DNA of 5,398 nt. Source: Candidatus Hydrogenedentes bacterium CG07_land_8_20_14_0_80_42_17. GTDB taxonomy: Bacteria > UBA8481. The stretch lies in the NCBI GenBank assembly GCA_002780065.1, contig PEWQ01000111.1, forward strand, positions 274-5,671, in the 5' to 3' direction. Under the pieces are notes generated by a model, which was given only the letters and a program-made list of their open reading frames with translations, was not told the DNA's origin and ran no database searches. Numbering within the stretch: the first letter of the stretch is position 1; each line of letters starts with the position of its first letter. Shown piece by piece: positions 1 to 5,368 of the stretch. The position numbers and the translations under genes were made by a program.

Positions 1-619
1 TCTCATACTTCCAGATAGGCGCTCTCTTTTTAAGCTCTTCAAGAATCCATTCATTAGCGTCATAAGCATCTTTTCTGTGACCCGCTGATACTCCGATGAT
101 CACCGAAGCTTCTCCGATTTTAAGCTCCCCGATTCGGATTGAAATAAAAGTTTTATTTATCGAAAATTTCTTTTTTGCTTCAAATAAGATTTTATCGACT
201 TCAGTTGCGACCATATCTTTTTTTGCTTCGTAGTAAATAGAGGAGACTTTATGCCCTTGATTTTCATTGCGGACAGTTCCTATAAAAATTGAAATGGCTC
301 CGGCTGAAGGTGATGAGACAAAGTTTATAACCTCGTTGACTTCTAAATCTTTTTCGTAAATCCTGACATTTTCTTGCCCGCCGGAAACTGGAGGAAGAAT
401 TGAAATCGTGTCGCCATCCTTTAAAATGTTGTCCAACGATGAATATTCACTGTTAACTGCATAACTGCTGATATCAAGTAGATTGTTTGCATCAGGGAAT
501 TTGGCTGATAAAAAAGTTATTGTGTCTTGAAGAGATGCTCCGTCTGGAATATCAAAATATTTTTCCTTAAATCCGAAAAGATCTTTCGCACTTGCAAATG
601 CCTCGACTTTTATTTTCAT
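1..619 (-). CDS. moaX: Fused MoaD-MoaE molybdopterin synthase (3' end outside window)
   Basis: Read by hand on the minus strand from ATG at 619-617, the frame is open for 206 codons to the window edge, so the C-terminus is missing. Residues 1-81 are a MoaD-type beta-grasp domain ending in the signature ILPPVSGG, with the double glycine at residues 80-81. Residues 82-206 are MoaE: GTVRNENQG (about 114-122), GVSAGHRKDA (about 176-185) and LKKRAPIWK, which aligns Lys197 and Lys204 with the catalytic Lys119 and Lys126 of E. coli MoaE. The enzyme inserts two sulfurs into cyclic pyranopterin monophosphate to make molybdopterin, in the cytoplasm. MoaD and MoaE are normally separate. Fusions in this order exist, for example mycobacterial MoaX, which is cleaved after the Gly-Gly to free the thiocarboxylate terminus; the same is inferred here. 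The start overlaps the ferredoxin stop as ATGA, with an AAAGG about 11 bases upstream. What lies downstream is not visible. Confidence 0.93.
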   Translation of the reverse strand, partial: MKIKVEAFASAKDLFGFKEKYFDIPDGASLQDTITFLSAKFPDANNLLDISSYAVNSEYSSLDNILKDGDTISILPPVSGGQENVRIYEKDLEVNEVINFVSSPSAGAISIFIGTVRNENQGHKVSSIYYEAKKDMVATEVDKILFEAKKKFSINKTFISIRIGELKIGEASVIIGVSAGHRKDAYDANEWILEELKKRAPIWKYE

Positions 620-915
620 CTAATTCTTAACCTTTCGACGGGATGACCTCCGATTAGATGTTCGTTGACAATGACTTCTATATCTTTTATTGAAACTTTG
701 CTGTACCAAATACCTTCCGGATATACAACTATCATGGGACCTAAAGCGCATTGACCGAGACAACCGGATTTGTTTACTCTTATCTCTTTTCCAATACCTT
801 TTTCATTCAAGATTCGTTTCATCTCTTCGACTAGCTCCATTCCTTTACAGGAAATTTTTCCTTCGCGAACATTCACGCAGATGAAAACGTGTTTTTGATA
901 AATAGGTTCGGTCAT
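616..915 (-). CDS. Thioredoxin-like [2Fe-2S] ferredoxin (Aquifex Fd4 type)
   Basis: This 99-residue cytoplasmic protein has the features of the thioredoxin-fold [2Fe-2S] ferredoxins typified by Aquifex aeolicus Fd4: HVFIC near the N-terminus, SGCLGQC in the middle, then GPMIVVYPEGIWY and a C-terminal segment ending EHLIGGHPVERL. The four likely cluster ligands, numbered from the ATG, are Cys13, Cys23, Cys52 and Cys56, giving C-x9-C and C-x3-C. The first spacing is about three residues shorter than the C-x12-C I recall for Fd4, because the usual GHP-containing loop is reduced. It is probably a one-electron carrier; its partner is unknown. The ATG at 915-913 is preferred. It overlaps the stop of the upstream gene as TGATG. 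A TTG one codon earlier would add one residue. The downstream moaX overlaps it as ATGA, so a link to molybdenum-cofactor synthesis or a molybdoenzyme is suggested but not shown. Confidence 0.9.
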   Translation of the reverse strand: MTEPIYQKHVFICVNVREGKISCKGMELVEEMKRILNEKGIGKEIRVNKSGCLGQCALGPMIVVYPEGIWYSKVSIKDIEVIVNEHLIGGHPVERLRIR

Positions 916-1421
916 CAATTCATTTCTTTGCGCGTTGAATTGACGATGACTTTCATTGCCTGAGGCAGTTTTGAATCGCCGAATTCCGAGACGATTTTTT
1001 TATACCATTCTTTAGCATCTTCCTTTTGACCGTTTTCTTTCATTGCATCTGCAATGCTTTTCATTGCGCGCAATGATTCAAAGTCCCCAGGTAAAATCAC
1101 CGAGACATTTTTCCATTCTGCAATTGCCGCAGAAGTGTCGCCTTCGAGAATATTCATCTGTCCGGCTCCGATATGCGATTTTGCAGAAAGTCTTAAATCG
1201 GAAGCATCTAAAGCTAATTTATATTCCGCTAGAGCTTCTCGAACTTTATTTTTGTCGATAGAGCCGTCTTCTCTCAATATCTTTGAATGAAGTTCCTCCG
1301 CTCTTTTGAAATGCTCTTCTTGAGTAATTCCCGGCGGAACGGCTCGGCGTGTTACATTGTAATACGCCGAGGCCACTGCAAGAACTGCTATAAGAACAGG
1401 CAGTCTGTAATCGAATTTCAT
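915..1421 (-). CDS. TPR-like protein with N-terminal membrane anchor or signal
   Basis: The product is 168 residues. It begins MKFDYR followed by a hydrophobic stretch (about residues 7-21). This could be an uncleaved membrane anchor, or a signal peptide cut after A17-S18-A19. Arginines lie on both sides, so topology is not certain, but a periplasmic C-terminal part is likelier. The rest is alpha-helical with degenerate tetratricopeptide-like helix pairs: EALAEYKLALDA (about 63-74), SAAIAEWKNVSVILPG (about 97-112) and EDAKEWYKKIVSEFGDS (about 134-150). The last resembles the closing repeat of YbgF/TolA-type TPR proteins. Such proteins usually serve as scaffolds for other proteins; no enzyme motif is present. 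The ATG overlaps the preceding DUF4139 stop as ATGA, and the stop overlaps the ferredoxin start as TGATG, so the three are translationally coupled. I cannot name a specific function. The fold call is moderate; the gene itself is secure. Confidence 0.82.
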   Translation of the reverse strand: MKFDYRLPVLIAVLAVASAYYNVTRRAVPPGITQEEHFKRAEELHSKILREDGSIDKNKVREALAEYKLALDASDLRLSAKSHIGAGQMNILEGDTSAAIAEWKNVSVILPGDFESLRAMKSIADAMKENGQKEDAKEWYKKIVSEFGDSKLPQAMKVIVNSTRKEMN

Positions 1422-2722
1422 CTCTTAATCAATGTCCCTTTTCTGTAAGTCACCGTATATTCGATTTTTTCAGATTCACCGCCTCCAAGACTCCTCTTAA
1501 ATCGAACAGTATCGAAATCGTATTTTTCTTTTTCTACATTTTGCGAGAGTGTGAAGTCGCCGTCAAAATTGCGATCGATCTCTATCGCTATGGCATCAGT
1601 TCTCGAATTTAAAACTTCTATCAGCCATGTTTCAATGACCTTCCAGCCTGATGGATCTCCGTCAGAATCGAATTCAACATCGTCGATTTCTCGGCGCATT
1701 AGCTTCGGCTTCACGATTACATCGGGATCGGCTCCTAAATCTATCTCCCACCATTCTCCGACCGGAACGTATTTTGAAATGGTCTTTCCAAGAAAAGCTC
1801 TAGTCCCGTCTTCTCTAACCTGAAAGACCTCTATGCGACCATCAGGAAGCGGCTCTTTTCCGAGCTTATGCGCTTCGTCATTTTTGAGTTTAAAGAACCG
1901 ACGCGGTTCGTTGTAACGTCCTTCTTCGTATCGATAAAAATTTTCTATATCAATATCCGACTGACTAAAATTCGGCCATCTCACAGCCCATGTATTTGGA
2001 ACTGAATGCTCTCCGCTTACCGTGTAGATGAAGTATTCAGATAATCCTTCACGAATTATTTCAGGCGGCTCTTCCGAATCTGCTGAGAATCTCCCGCCCA
2101 ATCCCACTGATGAAGCAACGGCTTCCGGCATCATCATAGCTCTGGCTCTATTCAACACAGGCGGAGGAATCGGTCTCGCTCCGCGATTTGCAAGCTCTGA
2201 AATATCTTCGACCAGATGAATTGTTCCGACGATGAGCCGCACTTGAGCTCCGTCATAATCCTCTCCTGAATTATTTGTTGCTTTGACAAATGAGTTCAAT
2301 GAAAGTTTTTTTCCGCCTTTGTCTGCTGTCGCTTCGTAATCTGCCGACCACGTTAGTCCTGAAGTGAAATAGGAAATCTCTACAATGACTTCTCCTGATA
2401 CCTCTGATTCGATTGTCCATACAAGCGCATTTGGCGCCTGAGCGGGAAATGATATGTCTATCAGCTCAACTTTGTCTGTATTTGAAACTGCATCGAACTG
2501 AACGGAAGTCGGATCGATGAGCGTATTTGCCCACGAAAACTCCAGACGATTCTTTCCTTTTGCCAATGTCAAAGTCCGACGTTCTCTAACAAGAGTTAAA
2601 TCCGCTGAATTGTAAATTGTCAATTGCACAGCTTCGCGGCGAGGCAGAGTCACAAGCCCTATTCTGGCATCAGCATCGAGCGAAATAAGTAGAAGAGAAA
2701 GAAAAAGAAATATTCGTTTCAT
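1418..2722 (-). CDS. Secreted DUF4139 domain protein B
   Basis: This 434-residue protein starts with a Sec signal peptide (MKR, hydrophobic core, then A17-D18-A19 before Arg20 as a likely cleavage site). The next part matches the N-terminal strands typical of DUF4139 proteins: TIYNSADLTLVRERRTLTL at about 35-53 and a KGKNRLEFSW...IDPTSV pattern at about 55-74. The DUF4139 core follows with YFTSGLTWSADY at 118-129 and NNSGEDY at 150-156. A Pro/Met-rich variable linker lies around residues 180-220. The C-terminal beta-rich part contains a PLPDGRIEVFQ element and an alternating strand pattern to the end. The family is extracytoplasmic and of unknown biochemical function; some members are annotated as mucoidy inhibitor MuiA-like. 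It is clearly paralogous to the gene immediately upstream. The start overlaps that gene's stop as ATGA, with an AAAGGA about 11 bases before the ATG. No catalytic residues can be identified. Confidence 0.88.
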   Translation of the reverse strand: MKRIFLFLSLLLISLDADARIGLVTLPRREAVQLTIYNSADLTLVRERRTLTLAKGKNRLEFSWANTLIDPTSVQFDAVSNTDKVELIDISFPAQAPNALVWTIESEVSGEVIVEISYFTSGLTWSADYEATADKGGKKLSLNSFVKATNNSGEDYDGAQVRLIVGTIHLVEDISELANRGARPIPPPVLNRARAMMMPEAVASSVGLGGRFSADSEEPPEIIREGLSEYFIYTVSGEHSVPNTWAVRWPNFSQSDIDIENFYRYEEGRYNEPRRFFKLKNDEAHKLGKEPLPDGRIEVFQVREDGTRAFLGKTISKYVPVGEWWEIDLGADPDVIVKPKLMRREIDDVEFDSDGDPSGWKVIETWLIEVLNSRTDAIAIEIDRNFDGDFTLSQNVEKEKYDFDTVRFKRSLGGGESEKIEYTVTYRKGTLIKR

Positions 2723-3870
2723 CGGAGCACCGTCCTTTCAGAGAGGTTTCTTTGTTGAAGAGTAAACCTCACTGTTACTGAGTCGCTTGCGGCAATCGGA
2801 ATATGGAATTTGACAGTTCGAAAATCTTCACGGCTCCATTCATGTGTTGAAGATGTTATGTCCCATGTGTTATCGAAATAATCAAGTATGCTGACCTCGG
2901 CGGCTGAGTCTTTGAAATTCTCGACAGTGATTTCATACTGCGATTCTTTGTCGAATAAAACAACGCGATTATGAGAATTTCTCCGCTCTTTTGTTCGATT
3001 CTCCGAGATCAATTTTCTTGTGACTTTGATGTCGCGCGATTCTCCGACTGAAAGTTTCATCTCTTTGGAAATTGGAGTGTATTGCCCCCAGTCTTCGCCC
3101 AGAAAGGCTGAACCGCCTCTTTGCTCCTCCTGAAATATTCTAGCCTTGCCGTAACGCAAAGGAAAAAGTCCTAATCCGGATGCGCTTTCGTTTTTGATGT
3201 TGTAGCTGATTGGTATCCCCACGGTGATATTTTCTTTCGAGGGGTCGTGCGGTTTCAATGAGGAATCCCAAATGAATTGACGGGAGAATGGAACTTTTCC
3301 GGAAAATACTAATGTCTGCCGCATCTCACCATTATCAATGTCTGTGACATAAGGCTTTGAAAAACCTGTATAAACTTTTACATGCTCAAGCCGTTCACCG
3401 GAGTTATTGCGGAGTTTTAGATATTGTTTTAGAAATAGATTTTTTTCTTCAAGATCTGAAACTGCTCGATAGGAAATATCTCGGCCGATTCCGTCGAGAA
3501 AGTAAGTGACTCTGACTCGCTCAAGCATGGCGCGCGGAGAAAATATATCCCAAACCAGCGCATTTTCGTTTGAGGGATATCTAATGGAGATCAGTTTGAT
3601 TTCGTCGGGATGATCAAGAGACTCTAATAGAATTGCATCAGCATCTATTTGAACTCCCTGCCATGAGAAATCCACCTGATTTACACCTTTTTGGAGCGTG
3701 AGAATACGTTCCTCTTGAACGAGCGTTTCAGATGGATGTTCGATAGAGATTGAAATCGAAGCGCGCTCAGGCAGAGCAACGAGTTTAATTCTTGCAGGCG
3801 CCGCTTCGGATATGCCGAGCAACAATGCAAAAACTATTACAACAGTAAATTTACGAATAAATATTTTCAT
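2719..3870 (-). CDS. Secreted DUF4139-like protein A, first gene of the operon
   Basis: The product is 383 residues with a Sec signal peptide (residues 1 to about 24; MKIFIRK, hydrophobic core, then EAAPAR). It aligns by eye with its downstream neighbour over the N-terminal region: LVALPERASISISI versus LVTLPRREAVQLTI, then LTLQKGVNQVDFSW, NALVWDI and RNNSGE. The C-terminal half has the DUF4139 pattern AFLGEDWGQYTPI, YEITVENFKDSAAEVSILDYF and a final strand VTVRFTLQQRN. It is about 50 residues shorter than its neighbour, mainly because it lacks the Pro/Met-rich linker. The Trp/Tyr motif around residues 125-140 has decayed, with GIGRDISY in place of GLTWSADY. A strong Shine-Dalgarno sequence (GGAGG at 3879-3875, four bases before the ATG) makes the start secure. 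It is the operon's leading gene. The paralogues probably arose by tandem duplication and then diverged. Function is unknown. Confidence 0.85.
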   Translation of the reverse strand: MKIFIRKFTVVIVFALLLGISEAAPARIKLVALPERASISISIEHPSETLVQEERILTLQKGVNQVDFSWQGVQIDADAILLESLDHPDEIKLISIRYPSNENALVWDIFSPRAMLERVRVTYFLDGIGRDISYRAVSDLEEKNLFLKQYLKLRNNSGERLEHVKVYTGFSKPYVTDIDNGEMRQTLVFSGKVPFSRQFIWDSSLKPHDPSKENITVGIPISYNIKNESASGLGLFPLRYGKARIFQEEQRGGSAFLGEDWGQYTPISKEMKLSVGESRDIKVTRKLISENRTKERRNSHNRVVLFDKESQYEITVENFKDSAAEVSILDYFDNTWDITSSTHEWSREDFRTVKFHIPIAASDSVTVRFTLQQRNLSERTVLR

Positions 3871-3886
3871 ACTTCCTCCATTACTG

Positions 3887-3914
3887 ATTCTATTGACTTC
3901 AAAACTGAAAGCAA
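3887..3914 (-). promoter_or_regulatory. Candidate sigma70-type promoter for the DUF4139-moaX operon
   Basis: On the minus strand, TTGCTT (3914-3909) and TAGAAT (3892-3887) are separated by 16 bases. They match the sigma70 consensus at four and five of six positions respectively. The predicted start of transcription, near 3880, would leave only about 10 bases of leader, just enough to include the GGAGG ribosome binding site. The position immediately after an intrinsic terminator on the same strand makes an independent promoter here reasonable. The organism's sigma factors are unknown, so this is a pattern match only. Confidence 0.4.
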
Positions 3915-3967
3915 ATTTTGTTTTCGAAGATTTAGACGAATTTTTTTAGAAAAAGTTCCAATTAAAT

Positions 3968-3995
3968 AAAAAAGGCGGAATCTTATGATTCCGCC
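3968..3995 (-). terminator. Intrinsic (rho-independent) terminator, minus strand
   Basis: A perfect 9-bp GC-rich stem is formed by 3974-3982 (GGCGGAATC) and 3987-3995 (GATTCCGCC) with a 4-base loop. On the minus strand it is followed directly by six T residues (3973-3968) and then more AT-rich sequence. On the plus strand no U tract follows, so it works on the minus strand. It lies upstream of the minus-strand operon, not at the end of any recognised gene. Either it ends a short transcript that begins between it and about 4150, or it is an attenuator in the operon's leader. Confidence 0.78.
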
Positions 3996-4006
3996 AAGCA
4001 ATCAAG

Positions 4007-4061
4007 CCGAGTGGTTTGTGCGTCCGCTGGGAGGGGGGATGCGCTTCGCCTTCACCACTGG
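4007..4061. other. Strong nested stem-loop, candidate structured RNA
   Basis: The outer stem pairs 4010-4015 (AGTGGT) with 4054-4059 (ACCACT) and extends by C4007-C4008 with G4060-G4061 if G4009 is bulged. The inner stem pairs 4018-4025 (GTGCGTCC) with 4037-4044 (GGATGCGC), enclosing an 11-base G-rich loop (4026-4036). The inner stem has two G-U pairs on the plus strand. These become A-C mismatches on the minus strand, which argues for a plus-strand RNA. The adjacent terminator argues instead for a minus-strand transcript, so the strand is unresolved. Sequence and shape match no riboswitch, SRP RNA, 6S RNA or tRNA that I can recognise. Confidence 0.4.
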
Positions 4062-4178
4062 TAATTTCTATTATCGACTGGGATCGAAAAAACTTTAGTG
4101 TTTTTTTAAATTAAATTTCATTTTGCCTTTCAAACCTGTATTTATTGACGTTTCATACAATTTATTTTCTTCTGAAAA

Positions 4179-4206
4179 TTGAACACCCACTTGATTTATC
4201 GATAAG
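4179..4206 (+). promoter_or_regulatory. Weak candidate promoter for the L,D-transpeptidase gene
   Basis: TTGAAC (4179-4184) and GATAAG (4201-4206) are spaced 16 bases apart on the plus strand, about 50 bases before the start codon. The -10 match is poor. An alternative is TTGATT (4191-4196) with ATTAAT (4215-4220) at 18-base spacing. A perfect 10-bp palindrome, TTATCGATAA (4196-4205), overlaps both options and could be an operator, but short AT-rich palindromes are common by chance. Confidence 0.22.
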
Positions 4207-4256
4207 AATTATGAATTAATCTTTATTGCGGGAGGGAATTTTTATAGGAGACGACG

Positions 4257-5120
4257 ATGCAAAGGATTTTTCTTTCTGCGGCAATTATTTTTATTTTTCT
4301 TTCTGCTTCTTCGGCAGGCACTTTTTCTGAATTAGAATCCGCTTTCAGGTCCGACAATATTAAAGCGGTTGTGAATATTCCTGAACGGATTATAAGGTTT
4401 TATTCTGTACAAGAAGTTAATGATTATGCTGAACCAATAATGACTTATCGCGTAGCGGTTGGACAAAAAAAATATCCCACTCCGATTTTTCAAGGGAAAA
4501 TAGTTTCTAGGCGAGCTAAGCCTTCATGGTTTGTTCCTAAACAGGAGTGGGCAGGAGAATTTGCCGGCAAGGTGATTCCTTTTAACGATCCGGAAAATCC
4601 TTTTCGAGCTCGCAATGAAAATGGGAGAGTAGAAGGATATTTTCTTTCACTGGGCACTGAAGGAGTGGGACTGCATTCGACACGTGAATCGAGAAGCATT
4701 GGAAAACTGGCGAGTCATGGATGCATCAGGATGCGCCTCGAAGATGTTCGATTTCTTTTTAGAAACCTTAAGGATGAAACTCCTGTTAAGGTCGATTACA
4801 AACTTTACAGAATTGAAAAGTCCGATACAGGACTTATTGTTCATGCATTCGAAGATGTTTATGACAGATTCAGTATTGAAGATCGTAAACAGCATTTGAT
4901 TTCGATATTTGAAGAGCATTCAATCCCAATCGCTATTTTGATGCCTGAAGAGTTTGAACAGCTAATGGCAGGTAAGAGCGTAAAGATAGATAATGTTGTA
5001 ATACCAACTTCGCAAGATATAGTTCGAACGAATATTAATAACTCGGTATTGGATCGAACTGTGAATATGTCGGGCGCGAGTGAAATTTTAGCAAGAGCTG
5101 TATGCATGATGAGACGATGA
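4257..5120 (+). CDS. Exported YkuD-family L,D-transpeptidase
   Basis: The product is 287 residues. A Sec signal peptide covers residues 1 to about 20 (hydrophobic core, then ASSA before Gly21). The YkuD catalytic domain spans about 36-180. It has an N-terminal IPERIIRFYSV strand, the substrate-groove segment PSWFVPKQEW (89-98), DPENPF (111-116) and the active-site signature GVGLHST...SHGCIRM, with His140, Ser153, His154, Gly155, catalytic Cys156 and Arg158 all present. Family members cross-link peptidoglycan through 3-3 bonds or attach lipoproteins to it, acting in the periplasm or cell wall. There is no LysM or other recognisable wall-binding domain. Residues from about 181 to the end are a roughly 105-residue extension that I do not recognise. 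The start is supported by TAGGAG six bases upstream (4245-4250). The gene is divergent from the minus operon and has no convincing terminator directly after its TGA. Confidence 0.93.
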   Translation: MQRIFLSAAIIFIFLSASSAGTFSELESAFRSDNIKAVVNIPERIIRFYSVQEVNDYAEPIMTYRVAVGQKKYPTPIFQGKIVSRRAKPSWFVPKQEWAGEFAGKVIPFNDPENPFRARNENGRVEGYFLSLGTEGVGLHSTRESRSIGKLASHGCIRMRLEDVRFLFRNLKDETPVKVDYKLYRIEKSDTGLIVHAFEDVYDRFSIEDRKQHLISIFEEHSIPIAILMPEEFEQLMAGKSVKIDNVVIPTSQDIVRTNINNSVLDRTVNMSGASEILARAVCMMRR

Positions 5121-5206
5121 CTTTTCTTTGCGTTTAGTTGCTCCTGTGAAAAACATAAGATTGCGGAATTGCTGATTCTGAAGTTTTATGAAATCATGCG
5201 CCGCTT

Positions 5207-5295
5207 GCACAGGCGAGGCGTCCATTGACGCGTGGCGTCCATTGACTCGAGGCGCCCATTGACGCGTGGCGTCCATTGACGTGTGGCGCCTGTGC
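5207..5295. repeat. Inverted repeat framing the 17-bp tandem array
   Basis: GCACAGGCG (5207-5215) and CGCCTGTGC (5287-5295) are a perfect 9-bp inverted repeat. They lie immediately outside four tandem 17-bp units, so the whole 89-bp block can fold as one long hairpin with an internal repeat region. The layout resembles small non-coding intergenic repeat elements, but no flanking target-site duplication is evident, so mobility is only a possibility. Confidence 0.7.
5217..5284. repeat. Four tandem copies of a 17-bp unit
   Basis: Consensus unit GGCGTCCATTGACGCGT. The copies are 5217-5233 (identical to consensus), 5234-5250 (two changes, ending TCGA), 5251-5267 (one change, GGCGCCC) and 5268-5284 (one change, ending GTGT). 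Partial units flank the block (GGCGA at 5212-5216, GGCGCC at 5285-5290), and GGCGTC recurs at 5302-5307. The junctions between units 1 and 2 and between units 3 and 4 form small hairpins, with GACGC pairing to GCGTC around a three-base loop. The period is not a multiple of three, which argues against coding, and there are no unique spacers, which excludes CRISPR. Confidence 0.9.
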
Positions 5296-5329
5296 CTCCA
5301 AGGCGTCTCCCGTTATATTTGAAATTGCA

Positions 5330-5368
5330 AATTGAAAATTTTATTTTTCCAATTTTCATTTTTCAATT
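5330..5368. repeat. AT-rich inverted repeat, possible weak terminator
   Basis: AATTGAAAA (5330-5338) and TTTTCAATT (5360-5368) are perfect inverted copies 21 bases apart. An alternative 8-bp pairing exists between 5333-5340 and 5351-5358. The stems are almost pure A/T, so the hairpin would be weak, although T-rich sequence follows on the plus strand. It could help end the transpeptidase transcript, but AT-rich intergenic DNA often gives such pairings by chance. Confidence 0.3.

Larger units (their letters stand above)
3871..4256. other. 386-bp divergent intergenic region
   Basis: No coding sequence is supported here. From left to right it holds the ribosome binding site and a candidate promoter of the minus-strand operon (3875-3914), an AT-rich gap, an intrinsic terminator on the minus strand (3968-3995), a GC-rich nested stem-loop (4007-4061), and about 195 bases of AT-rich DNA leading to the start of the transpeptidase gene. 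The GC-rich block stands out sharply from the flanking AT-rich DNA, as structured RNA genes often do. The transpeptidase's ribosome binding site TAGGAG lies at 4245-4250, six bases before its ATG. Confidence 0.8.

Noticed and set aside
1551-1823. Plus-strand 90-codon open frame inside the DUF4139 B gene
   Set aside because: It is antisense to a well-supported gene, has low-complexity Ser/Pro-rich content typical of shadow frames, and has no family resemblance.
4003-4095. Possible serine/leucine-type tRNA because of GCCGAGTGGTT on the plus strand
   Set aside because: The D-arm-like sequence is not followed by an anticodon stem of the right size, there is no GTTCRA-type T-arm, and no 7-bp acceptor stem pairs with a downstream segment.
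4086-4108. A-run/T-run hairpin as a plus-strand terminator
   Set aside because: The stem is almost entirely A-T with a single G-C pair, no gene precedes it on the plus strand, and it is better explained by the AT-rich composition.
4647-4919. Minus-strand open frame inside the L,D-transpeptidase gene
   Set aside because: It is antisense to the YkuD domain including its catalytic motif, with no recognisable protein signature.
5088-5276. Minus-strand open frame of 62 codons across the 17-bp repeats
   Set aside because: It is read mostly from the tandem repeat, overlaps the end of the transpeptidase gene on the opposite strand, has no recognisable domain and no clear ribosome binding site. The repeat period of 17 is not compatible with a maintained reading frame.
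5207-5295. Possible CRISPR array
   Set aside because: The units are contiguous and 17 bp long with no unique spacers between them.
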